A program made the translations under genes and the position numbers. A stretch of 39,384 bases of DNA from Parachlamydiales bacterium (GTDB lineage: Bacteria > Chlamydiota > Chlamydiia > Chlamydiales > Rhabdochlamydiaceae), in the NCBI GenBank assembly GCA_027459675.1, contig DAIDHO010000011.1, positions 1 to 39,384 on the forward strand, read 5' to 3'. The notes under the pieces were generated by a model. That model searched no databases. It was not told where the DNA came from and saw nothing but the letters and a program-made list of their open reading frames with translations. Of the stretch, positions 25,388 through 33,171 are shown piece by piece (the first letter of the stretch is position 1; the number at the start of each line of letters is the position of its first letter).

Positions 25388-26338
25388 CTATTTTTCAAAT
25401 AACCAGGAAGGGCCTACTCCGAACTCTCCTTGGAGATAATCCCGAAGGCCTTGAATAATAGCCCGATATTGTTTGAGTTTTTCTTCCTTCTCTTGGATTT
25501 TTTCTTTTCGTATTATTTTTAACAGTTGGACTTGGACTTTTTTGATCCATAAGAGCTTTTGATAGTGCCACAGTTCAGGGTGGATGAGCTGACGAAAGAG
25601 CCTCTTTTTTTCTGCAGGCGAGCAGTTGCGCTCAATCCAGAGAAGGCGACCACGCCACCAAAAGTATTTTTTGTGAGGACTTCCGCCGATAAAGGAAGCA
25701 GAGACTTTATGGAAGAGTCGAGCATTATAACACACTTCCACCCCAAATCCTGCTTTTTTTGCCCGCATGGCAAAGTCTGCTTCCTCCCAGAATAAAAAAA
25801 ACTTTGTTTCTAAAAGACCAATTTTTTCAAACACTTCGCGTCGAATAAAAAGGGCACAGCCACAGACATAGTCCAACGATTCAGAAGTTCTAAATCCTTT
25901 TTTAGATCCCAGTCCTATGAGTTCAAAATCGCCCTTTTCGCTTTTCCATATTCCCCCTAAATGATCCAGACATTCAGGATCGGAAAATCGAAGAGGATAG
26001 CCCCCCCACAGGCCTACCTGAGGATTATTTTCCGCACTTTGGATAAAGGCTTGTATCATTTCGGCATCTGCAATGGTATCATTATTGAGCAACAGAATAG
26101 CATCGGCTTTGCTTTTTAGAGCTCTTTGAATTCCCACGTTATTCCCACCAGCATATCCTAAATTCCTACCCGTCTCAATCACGAGGACGTGAGGAAACTG
26201 GTTTCGAATGGCTGAAGCCGATCCATCATGAGAACCATTATCGACTACAATGATCTCTGGATGCCCTTTTAATGAATCAAGGCAGGCAAGAGTATCGGAT
26301 TTTCCGTTCCAATTTAAAACCACTACCATCACCTTCAT
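25388..26338 (-). CDS. GT2-family glycosyltransferase (rhamnosyltransferase-like)
   Basis: A cytoplasmic or membrane-associated GT-A glycosyltransferase of 316 residues. The N-terminal VVVLNWNGKSDTLACLDSL and the ETGRNLGYAGGNNVGI segment near residue 55 are typical of the WbbL/rhamnosyl group. The metal-binding acidic site is LLLNNDT at residues 82-88, and FFLFWEEADFAMRAKKAGF near residue 180 holds the acceptor-site ED pair. The C-terminal 60 residues are strongly basic and helical, probably membrane-contacting. Its start overlaps the heptosyltransferase stop by four bases, so both act on the same envelope polysaccharide or lipooligosaccharide. Confidence 0.87.
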   Translation of the reverse strand: MKVMVVVLNWNGKSDTLACLDSLKGHPEIIVVDNGSHDGSASAIRNQFPHVLVIETGRNLGYAGGNNVGIQRALKSKADAILLLNNDTIADAEMIQAFIQSAENNPQVGLWGGYPLRFSDPECLDHLGGIWKSEKGDFELIGLGSKKGFRTSESLDYVCGCALFIRREVFEKIGLLETKFFLFWEEADFAMRAKKAGFGVEVCYNARLFHKVSASFIGGSPHKKYFWWRGRLLWIERNCSPAEKKRLFRQLIHPELWHYQKLLWIKKVQVQLLKIIRKEKIQEKEEKLKQYRAIIQGLRDYLQGEFGVGPSWLFEK

Positions 26339-27384
26339 ATAGAAACCTTTATTTTCTCTAAAGCCGCTTGAATCACCTCGTTAGGTCCTATTTGTCGCAT
26401 ACAAAAGGCATCTTGGCATTTTTTCTTAAGACAAGGAAAACAGGTAGCAGGCGCCTGAATCACTTGAGCAGAGGAGGAGGTCCGATAAGGACCACAAACC
26501 GCTGGATTAGTGGGAGTAAAAAGGGCGAGAGTCGGAGTTTGCATAGCCAAGGCAAGATGGAGAGGTCCTGTATCGTTTGTGATAAAAAGCGTTAACTTTT
26601 CTAAAACAGCTGCCATGATTTTGAGGGGTTCAATGATAGCCCGCGCGCCCTTTACTTCAGCACAAATTGTTTCAACAAGTTTTTTTTCTGATAGACTTCC
26701 TGTAATGAGGATGGTACATCCGAGTTTTTCTTTTAGTTTCTGTGCAACTTGAATGAAATGCGATACAGGCCACTGCTTATAGACATCTTTAGCCCCTGGA
26801 TGAATTCCAATAATGAAAGGTTCGAAAGCAAGCTTTTTAGCATGCTGGCGATGCGCTTCTTCGATGATAAAATCTAATTCGTATGTGTCGGGATAGGCGC
26901 CGACTTGTTTGACAACCTCGAGCCTTCGCTCGATTTCATGACTCTTCTCCCCTGAACAGGCGTCGGTTAAAAGTATGTCGAGCTCTTTCTGTAAGCCTTG
27001 GGTGCCAATGCGGCGAGAAGCTCCAATGACGGAACAGAGAGGAAGCATAGCCCTTTGAGAAGCATGAAAGAGAAGCACTGTTCCGATCTTTCTTTTTTTG
27101 AGTTGGAAGTAAAGTTTTAGGAGGGATAAGGTGTGATTGAAAATAAGCACTTCATTGAGATGAGGATTGGATTTAAAAACTTCTCCTCCCATGCGACTCG
27201 TTAAACATCCAATATAGGAGTTAGGATATGCCTTGCGAAGGGCTCGTATCGCAGGTGTAGCCCAGAGAGAGTCCCCCAGTCCTGTGGTGGAAACGATCAA
27301 AAAATGATTCGATTTTCCGCAGCCTTGAAACAATCTAAGAAAGCCGACTACTCTAAGTATAAAATAATTTTTCCAATGCGACAT
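26335..27384 (-). CDS. GT9-family ADP-heptose:LPS heptosyltransferase-like protein
   Basis: A 349-residue GT-B glycosyltransferase. TTGLGDSLWATPAIRAL at residues 33-49 holds the catalytic-type Asp, and a sugar-nucleotide segment (FIIGIHPGAKDVYKQWP) follows near residue 186. FITNDTGPLHLALAMQTPTLALF near residue 275 is the GT9 hallmark. A CFPCLKKKCQDAFCM cysteine cluster near the C-terminus resembles that in several GT9 proteins (WaaF/RfaQ group). It likely adds heptose to lipooligosaccharide core. It sits nine bases after the solute-binding lipoprotein gene and overlaps the GT2 gene, giving one operon. Confidence 0.87.
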   Translation of the reverse strand: MSHWKNYFILRVVGFLRLFQGCGKSNHFLIVSTTGLGDSLWATPAIRALRKAYPNSYIGCLTSRMGGEVFKSNPHLNEVLIFNHTLSLLKLYFQLKKRKIGTVLLFHASQRAMLPLCSVIGASRRIGTQGLQKELDILLTDACSGEKSHEIERRLEVVKQVGAYPDTYELDFIIEEAHRQHAKKLAFEPFIIGIHPGAKDVYKQWPVSHFIQVAQKLKEKLGCTILITGSLSEKKLVETICAEVKGARAIIEPLKIMAAVLEKLTLFITNDTGPLHLALAMQTPTLALFTPTNPAVCGPYRTSSSAQVIQAPATCFPCLKKKCQDAFCMRQIGPNEVIQAALEKIKVSI

Positions 27385-27393
27385 GAAGCTATT

Positions 27394-28149
27394 TTAACTG
27401 TCGGTTTTATCTTCTTTCAATCTCCATTTTTGGGCGATTTTCGAGTAGACTCCATTGGATTTTAATTTTGAAAGGCTTCGATTGAACCGACGGATAAGTT
27501 CCTCTGATTTGCCTCGGATTCCAATCAGTCGGAGCCCTTCTTGCGTCAAAGGATCTGATGAAATTTTTAATTGACTTTGAAAGAGATCTTGAACAAAAGA
27601 CTGAGCCGTCAGATTATCTAAAAGGGCCCCATCTACTTTCCCTTTGGTGAGATCATAGAGCATAGAAGGGATGGAATCATAGGTTCTTTGAATGATTTGG
27701 GGATATTTTTCTAGAATCAGGGCATACGAAGATCCCCGCAGAATGCCCATTTCCATGTCTGCGAGCTGTTCGAGTGACTGGATCGTTGAATTTTTTTCGA
27801 CCACAATCACGGGTCCTGTTTTTAAATAGATGTCTGAAAAAACATACAGCTTCTCATAGAAAAGATAAGGTTGCATTGAAGTGCAGATGGCTTGGTAGTG
27901 GCCTTCTTGCATCCCTAACATTAAATTGCTCCAGCTTTTCTGAAATATCCCGATCTTGAGTTTTTCTAAAGTGGCGCAGGCTTCAATCAACTCTGTCGTA
28001 AACGCTGTAAGAGAAGTGGACCTTCCTGGGATGTTCAGTGAAAACCATTGAGCATCCAACGCCACTTTATAATCATAATGCAATTTCCGCCCGCAGCTTC
28101 CAAGGAGAAGCGAGCATAAAATACCTAAAACAGCTATAATTTTGTACAT
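27394..28149 (-). CDS. Amino-acid-type solute-binding lipoprotein (SBP family 3, ArtJ-like)
   Basis: A periplasmic lipoprotein of 251 residues with a lipobox LLGSC (Cys19). The SBP_bac_3 fold is indicated by TELIEACATLEKLKI, GHYQAICTSM, FSDIYLKTGPVIVVE and MEMGILRGSSYALIL, in the usual order. In such proteins an Arg or Lys and an Asp contact the ligand amino group; the DGALLDNLTA segment near residue 190 supplies the Asp. The chain resembles arginine-binding ArtJ of Chlamydia. No ABC permease or ATPase gene is near, and it starts the glycosyltransferase operon. The ligand is unknown. Confidence 0.82.
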   Translation of the reverse strand: MYKIIAVLGILCSLLLGSCGRKLHYDYKVALDAQWFSLNIPGRSTSLTAFTTELIEACATLEKLKIGIFQKSWSNLMLGMQEGHYQAICTSMQPYLFYEKLYVFSDIYLKTGPVIVVEKNSTIQSLEQLADMEMGILRGSSYALILEKYPQIIQRTYDSIPSMLYDLTKGKVDGALLDNLTAQSFVQDLFQSQLKISSDPLTQEGLRLIGIRGKSEELIRRFNRSLSKLKSNGVYSKIAQKWRLKEDKTDS

Positions 28150-28189
28150 AGTAGGCTTTAAATTTCAAAATGCAGAGAGTCTTTTATTG

Positions 28190-29170
28190 ATGTCAACAAA
28201 AACAGCGCTCGTTTTAGTTAACTTCGGAGGCCCTCGAAATTTAAGTGAAATCGGCCCCTTCTTAACGGAACTGCTTACAGATGTGGATGTGATTCGGACT
28301 CCCTTTCCCCGATTTTTTGAAAAATGGTTTTTTAAAAAAATTGCCTTGAAAAGGGTGGATAAGATTTCTAAAGACTATGAAATTATTGGCGGAAAATCGC
28401 CTTTATTCGAAGACACAGAGCTTATTGCGGCCAAACTCCGGCAAAAAACCGACCTTCCTGTGATCACTTTCCACAGGTATCTCCCGGCAACCCATATTCA
28501 CTTTTTCGATGCACTCACCTCTCTTCAAGTGGAGAAACTAGTGATTCTTCCTATGTATCCCCAGTTTAGCTACTCAACGACTGGCAGCATTGCCCGCTTT
28601 TTTGCAAAAAATCTTCCTGCCTCCTCCCTGGAAAAAATGGAGTGGATCCGCTCATATGCGGATCACCCTTCCTATATTGAAGCTATGCAAAATTGCATCC
28701 GCGATTTTCTGCATGCTCAGCAATTAGAACAAAAAGAGGTGTGTCTTTTTTTTAGTGCACATGGACTTCCTCAAGAATTTGTAGATCAAGGAGATCCTTA
28801 TCAGAGAGAATGTCGTTTCTCCTTTGAAGGAATCAAAAAAGCATTTCCCCTCTCCTCTTCTCTTCTTGCTTTTCAGTCCAAATTTGGACCAGGAGAGTGG
28901 TTACGCCCCTATACCAGCGAGTTAGCTGACAATCCTTTCCGTTGGAATGAAGGGAAGCAACATATCGTATTTGTCCCACTCACTTTTACTTCTGATCACC
29001 TCGAGACGTTATATGAGATTGAGTATACCTATCTTCCAAGTATCCGGTCTAAAGGGCTCTGCGCCTATCGATGCCCCGCTCTCAATCAGCGCTACGACTG
29101 GATTGATACTCTTATCTCCCTCATCCCTACAGCAAAAACAGCCAATCAAGCGCTCATCCGAGATGAATAA
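28190..29170 (+). CDS. hemH: Ferrochelatase
   Basis: The last enzyme of haem synthesis, inserting Fe2+ into protoporphyrin IX, 326 residues. The N-terminus is ALVLVNFGGPRNLSEIGPFL; the metal-site His is in FFSAHGLPQEFVDQGDPYQ near residue 183, and the Glu ligand in PLTFTSDHLETLYEIEY. SKFGPGEWLRPYT is also a family hallmark. I start at ATG 28190; an in-frame ATG at 28142 would overlap the divergent lipoprotein gene and add 16 non-family residues. Terminal haem synthesis fits a chlamydial respiratory chain. Confidence 0.95.
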   Translation: MSTKTALVLVNFGGPRNLSEIGPFLTELLTDVDVIRTPFPRFFEKWFFKKIALKRVDKISKDYEIIGGKSPLFEDTELIAAKLRQKTDLPVITFHRYLPATHIHFFDALTSLQVEKLVILPMYPQFSYSTTGSIARFFAKNLPASSLEKMEWIRSYADHPSYIEAMQNCIRDFLHAQQLEQKEVCLFFSAHGLPQEFVDQGDPYQRECRFSFEGIKKAFPLSSSLLAFQSKFGPGEWLRPYTSELADNPFRWNEGKQHIVFVPLTFTSDHLETLYEIEYTYLPSIRSKGLCAYRCPALNQRYDWIDTLISLIPTAKTANQALIRDE

Positions 29171-29355
29171 TACCAATTGTAACTCGTGCTCTGTGAAGAA
29201 AATTAAGAGTCTGCTATTCAAGCCTTGAAAATTCATTCCCCCCTCTTTCTTGAAGGTTTGCAGTTAGTGAAAAATTAAATTATTATAATTTCTACGCTTA
29301 TATATAAAATTTATTAAAAAATAAATTTACTAACAAAATAATTACAATTTTATGA

Positions 29356-29361
29356 TATAAT
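29356..29361 (+). promoter_or_regulatory. Candidate -10 box before the leader RNA
   Basis: TATAAT at 29356-29361 lies in an A/T-rich run after the hemH gene and would place transcription start near 29368-29373, just before the G-rich structured leader. The -35 position has no good match to TTGACA (only AACAAA-like bases), so the promoter is a candidate. The gap 29171-29355 otherwise shows nothing I can name. Confidence 0.45.
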
Positions 29362-29377
29362 TTATGTATTTTAAACA

Positions 29378-29501
29378 GGGCAGTCCTAAATACGTTATGC
29401 TAAGGGGGTGGGGCCAACAACCTCTAAAACCGTAGGGGACAGGTAAGGAGGAGGATCAACTTCTCCTAACTAGGTTTTTAGGACTTCTCCAAAAATAGGA
29501 G
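29378..29501 (+). ncRNA. Candidate structured leader RNA (possible riboregulator)
   Basis: The 130 bases before ATG 29507 can fold into a three-way layout. The closing stem P1 pairs AGTCCTAAA (29382-29390) with TTTAGGACT (29477-29485), a perfect nine. P2 pairs CCTCTA (29421-29426) with TAGGGG (29433-29438). P3 pairs AGGAGGA (29446-29452) with TTCTCCT (29461-29467). A fourth hairpin pairs CTCC (29487-29490) with GGAG (29498-29501), the likely Shine-Dalgarno of the next gene. CTTCTCC occurs twice (29460, 29484), so the purine strand and the Shine-Dalgarno have alternative partners. It does not match an RNA family that I recognise. Confidence 0.55.
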
Positions 29502-29506
29502 TTTTT

Positions 29507-29968
29507 ATGGCAATTCCCCAATATGTAATTGCAGCAAATCTGATTTCATCTTGTATATTTGATATCGTTACACCTACCCTTCTTGCAGGAATCGGAGGGG
29601 GGGTAGTAGGGAAATTGGATAACCGTAAGTACACATATGCAATTTCGGCCGTATGCATAGATTGGATTCATAAATTTATATATCCTTATTTAATCAAACC
29701 AGTTTTTATGAATGAAAAAAGCAATTTCCAAACAAAGATAATGGGGATTGGAGTAGGGTATGGCACAATGTGTGTGATTTCTTGGCTCGTCATTTATAAG
29801 ATCGTGCCCCGCATATTTAATGAAATCCAACAAAAAAGCTTCTCACAGGTTAGCGCAATCATGAAAGAGAATCCAATAGAAACTCTTACACTGCACAAGT
29901 TAGCTCTTCTTACAGCAACCCCTTCCCTTCTAGCAGTACTCAGGGAAATGAAGATTATCTCTTTTTAG
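29507..29968 (+). CDS. Orphan small membrane protein
   Basis: A 153-residue protein I do not recognise. Hydrophobic segments lie near residues 7-32 (ending in TLLAGIGGGVVGKL), 44-65 and 78-105 (MGIGVGYGTMCVISWLVIYKIV), and the last 25 residues are moderately hydrophobic. That suggests three or four membrane passes. There is no signal peptide motif beyond the first helix. It stands alone between hemH and the sufS end (opposite strand), with its own promoter-like site and a structured leader whose last hairpin covers GGAG five bases before the ATG. It could be a chlamydial inclusion-membrane-like or inner-membrane protein; neither can be shown. Confidence 0.65.
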   Translation: MAIPQYVIAANLISSCIFDIVTPTLLAGIGGGVVGKLDNRKYTYAISAVCIDWIHKFIYPYLIKPVFMNEKSNFQTKIMGIGVGYGTMCVISWLVIYKIVPRIFNEIQQKSFSQVSAIMKENPIETLTLHKLALLTATPSLLAVLREMKIISF

Positions 29969-30045
29969 CAAGTGCTTGAGGATACAAATGAGATGGAAGG
30001 GATCCACCTCAATCTTTCTGGTTTTAGCGACTTTATTCAAGGCAC

Positions 30046-31248
30046 CTATTTAGATAAGCGGGAGATGCTTTCAAAGAGCTTACTGCAAAAATAATGGATT
30101 TCCTCTTCTGTGTTATAAGGAGCAATGGAAAGGCGCAGAGCTGATCTGAGTCCAAAATGATGCAAAAGCGGCTGGGCGCACAAATGGCCCGAGCGGACTG
30201 CGATTCCTTCTAAATCTAAAAAAGTGGCTAAATCGAGGGGATGCATTTGGGGGATATGAAAGGTGATGAGAGAGGTGCGCCCTGTATGAGGACCTAGGAT
30301 ATGTGTAGTGGGAGGTAGATGTTGAAGTGCCAGATTTATCAGTTTCTTTTCATGCACTAGAGCGGCTTGCCTCGAATGGGATGCAAGATAATCAAGCGCA
30401 GCACCCAGGCCTATCACTTCTGCAATCATAGGCGTTCCTGCTTCAAAACGCAGAGGGGGTTCTTGATAAGTGGTTTTTTCAAATGTTACTGATTGAATCA
30501 TGTCTCCGCCGCCTTGATAGGGCGGCATTTGTTTTAGGAGTTCTTTCTTTCCATACAAAACCCCTACTCCGGTGGGGCCATAAATTTTGTGGGATGAAAA
30601 AACGAGAAAATCGCAATTGAGTTTTTGAACATTGAGGGGAAGATGCACTACGCTTTGTGCAGCATCGATCACCACATGCGCGCCCACGTCATGGGAGGCT
30701 TTAATAATCTCTTCAATGGGGTTGACACTTCCTAGCACATTGGACACATGGACCACGGAAACCAGTTTAGTTTTAGAGGTAACCAATGCCTGAAACTTCT
30801 CCAAATCGATCTGTCCATCGGGATGTAAAGGAATGATTTTCAGAGATGCCCCTTTTTTTTCACAGGCCAGTTGCCAAGGTACAATATTGGAGTGATGTTC
30901 TTGGCCTGAGATAATAATTTCGTCTCCTTTCTCAATCGGATAGCACTGAGCAATGAGGTTGAGGCTTTCGGTGGCCCCTCTTGTAAAAATAATTTCATCG
31001 GAAGAAGCTGCCCCGATAAACTCTCCTACCCTTTGTCGAACCTCGTTGTAACGCTGAGTGGCTTCCAGAGAAAGCTCGTATACTGTCCGATGCACTGTCG
31101 CGTACGAATTTTGATAAAACTGTGACATCGCCTCGATGACGCATGAGGGCTTACAAGAGGTGGCAGCGGAGTCTAGATAAACCAGCGGCTTTCCCTGCAT
31201 TTTTTTCTTAAAAATAGGAAAGTCTTCTCGATTAAAAACGGAATTCAT
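30046..31248 (-). CDS. sufS: Cysteine desulfurase SufS
   Basis: A pyridoxal-phosphate cysteine desulfurase, about 400 residues, supplying sulfur for Fe-S cluster assembly. The PLP lysine lies in FSSHKIYGPTGVGVLYG near residue 226, the PLP-binding SGQEHHSNIVPWQ segment near residue 115, and the catalytic cysteine in RSGHLCAQPLL near residue 360. I start at ATG 31248 (MNSVFNREDFPIF), overlapping the sufD stop as ATGA; an in-frame start 25 codons earlier lies inside sufD. It is last in a sufB-C-D-S operon. Confidence 0.94.
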   Translation of the reverse strand: MNSVFNREDFPIFKKKMQGKPLVYLDSAATSCKPSCVIEAMSQFYQNSYATVHRTVYELSLEATQRYNEVRQRVGEFIGAASSDEIIFTRGATESLNLIAQCYPIEKGDEIIISGQEHHSNIVPWQLACEKKGASLKIIPLHPDGQIDLEKFQALVTSKTKLVSVVHVSNVLGSVNPIEEIIKASHDVGAHVVIDAAQSVVHLPLNVQKLNCDFLVFSSHKIYGPTGVGVLYGKKELLKQMPPYQGGGDMIQSVTFEKTTYQEPPLRFEAGTPMIAEVIGLGAALDYLASHSRQAALVHEKKLINLALQHLPPTTHILGPHTGRTSLITFHIPQMHPLDLATFLDLEGIAVRSGHLCAQPLLHHFGLRSALRLSIAPYNTEEEIHYFCSKLFESISRLSK

Positions 31249-32459
31249 TTGAAACACTTGTATGAAGGAATCTGATCTAAAATTTCTTGCATAAATCCTC
31301 GGATGAGAAGAGTGCGACCCCACTCTTGCGATATTCCTCGACTTTGAAGATAGAAAAGCTGCTCATCATCCACTTGTGAGACCGTTGCTCCGTGAGAAGC
31401 TTTCACATCATCTGCCAAGATTTCTAAATTAGGTTTTGCATAAGCAAGGGCCGCATCACTCAGAAGCAGATTATGATTCACCTGGTAAGCTTCGATCTTT
31501 TGCGCTTCAGAATGTACATAAATTTTTCCCTCAAAGCTCGACCTAGATGTATCCCTCAGCACTCCCTTAAATTTCTGCAAGGAGCGGGTATGGGGAGCTA
31601 CATGTTCAACATGGACATGGGTATGACACTGATGATTCTCTGCAAGATTCCAAAGTCCTTGCATGAGTGCGTCTGCTTTTTCCCCTAAAAGAGTCATTCG
31701 AAGTCGATGCCGATTGAGAAGACCTTCTGCTGTAAGGGCAAGGTGCTTAAGAGAGGCGCGCGATTTTAAAGTTGCGTTGAAGTCACTGAGCAAAACTGCG
31801 GCACTAGAACTCTCCAAATGACTATAGATCGCCTGATCTTCTAGCGCTACATCCATGGAAACATGATGCACTCCCTCTCCTACGACCGTCGCAATTGTTT
31901 TAAATTCCGACTCTTTAGAACAAAAAACATGCACGCGCGCAGGGTTGTAAGCCTTCTCCCCTTGTCCATATAAGAGAATTTGAAGAGGTTTTTCACATTT
32001 TAGGTAGGGAGGAAGATAACAAAAAACTCCTTCTTGCTGCAGCGCAAGATTTAACACTGCAAAAGGGTCTGTCTCTTCTTTGATTTGTTTGGAAAGACGC
32101 CCTTGAAAAAAGGAACCATAGGTTTTGAAAGCTTCTTGGAGAGGGAGGATCACCCCTTGGGAAGGAAGCTTTGAAAGCTCGGGAATATATCTTCCATTTG
32201 CAAAAACAAGGTAGCTCTCTTGGGACTCGGGAAGGATGTGGGGACGGATGATCTCCCAGGTTGGGGTGAGGGGGTTTAAAGAGAGCTTGAGATCATACAA
32301 CCTTTTAAGGGGCACATATTTGAAAGCATCCGATGATTGTGTTGGAAGGCCTAACTCTAAGAAATGGTCCCATGCTTTTTCTCTGAGGCTACTCGATCCT
32401 ATTTTAGAGAAAATTTCTTGGAGTGAAGCAAAGAAAGGGGTCGCCTCAGCTATAGACAT
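31245..32459 (-). CDS. sufD: Fe-S cluster assembly scaffold protein SufD
   Basis: A beta-helix scaffold partner of SufB, 404 residues. The C-terminal half carries the family signature: KFKGVLRDTSRSSFEGKIYV near residue 293, LLLSDAALAYAKPNLEILADDVKASHGATVS near residue 331 (with the conserved His), and the terminal [13 protein letters not shown]-type segment. The N-terminal 130 residues are variable, as usual for SufD. The SufBC2D complex is the Fe-S assembly scaffold. It overlaps sufC by 14 bases. Confidence 0.93.
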   Translation of the reverse strand: MSIAEATPFFASLQEIFSKIGSSSLREKAWDHFLELGLPTQSSDAFKYVPLKRLYDLKLSLNPLTPTWEIIRPHILPESQESYLVFANGRYIPELSKLPSQGVILPLQEAFKTYGSFFQGRLSKQIKEETDPFAVLNLALQQEGVFCYLPPYLKCEKPLQILLYGQGEKAYNPARVHVFCSKESEFKTIATVVGEGVHHVSMDVALEDQAIYSHLESSSAAVLLSDFNATLKSRASLKHLALTAEGLLNRHRLRMTLLGEKADALMQGLWNLAENHQCHTHVHVEHVAPHTRSLQKFKGVLRDTSRSSFEGKIYVHSEAQKIEAYQVNHNLLLSDAALAYAKPNLEILADDVKASHGATVSQVDDEQLFYLQSRGISQEWGRTLLIRGFMQEILDQIPSYKCFK

Positions 32460-33168
32460 TGTATCCTTGGTCCTCTAGCTGCATCGCCAGTTCTGCGGTG
32501 CCTGTTTGGACGATTTGACCCTCCACCACCACATGGACAAAGTCAGGTTTAATATAGTCGAGAAGGCGCTGGTAATGGGTTACGATGAGAACCGCTCTCT
32601 CTTGAGTGAGAAGCGATTTAACTCCACTGGCAACATCCTTCATGGCATCGATATCAAGCCCTGAATCGATTTCATCAAGAATTGTGAATTTAGGCTCTAA
32701 AACTGCCATCTGCAGGAGTTCATTCTTTTTTTTCTCCCCGCCTGAAAAGCCTTCATTGAGATTACGCATTTTAAATGCGGGCTTAAAGTGCACCTGTTCC
32801 ATTTTGATTTGGAGAAGCGCTTCAAAATCTTGTTCCGAAATCTTCCTACGACAGGCTTCATAGGAGGCATGGAGAAATTGGAAATTCGTAAGCCCGGGAA
32901 TTTCAATCGGATATTGAAAACTCAAGAAAATGCCTAGTTGAGCTCTCTCTTCAGGATCCATTTCAGTGATGTTATGCCCCTCAAACCAAATTTCACCTCC
33001 TGTCACTTCATAGGAGGGGTGTCCTGCTAATACTTTGGCAAGGGTTGATTTTCCAGCCCCGTTGGGACCCATCATCGCATGCACCTCTCCTGAATGAATC
33101 TTGAGAGAAAATTTCTTTAAAATGGGCTTACCCTCTACAGAAACCTCTAAATCACGTATTTCTAACAT
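32446..33168 (-). CDS. sufC: Fe-S assembly ATPase SufC
   Basis: An ABC-type ATPase of 240 residues that powers SufBC2D. Walker A is GPNGAGKSTLAKVLAG near residue 35, the Q-loop LSFQYP near residue 83, the signature FSGGEKKKNELLQM near residue 140 and Walker B FTILDEIDSGLDID near residue 160, all as in SufC and not in transporter ATPases. No permease accompanies it. It lies three bases after sufB and overlaps sufD. Confidence 0.96.
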   Translation of the reverse strand: MLEIRDLEVSVEGKPILKKFSLKIHSGEVHAMMGPNGAGKSTLAKVLAGHPSYEVTGGEIWFEGHNITEMDPEERAQLGIFLSFQYPIEIPGLTNFQFLHASYEACRRKISEQDFEALLQIKMEQVHFKPAFKMRNLNEGFSGGEKKKNELLQMAVLEPKFTILDEIDSGLDIDAMKDVASGVKSLLTQERAVLIVTHYQRLLDYIKPDFVHVVVEGQIVQTGTAELAMQLEDQGYNVYS

Positions 33169-33171
33169 TTT

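Noticed and set aside
29171-29355. Possible tRNA, CRISPR or small gene in the AT-rich gap after hemH
   Set aside because: No cloverleaf, no direct repeats and no open frame with a ribosome binding site were seen.
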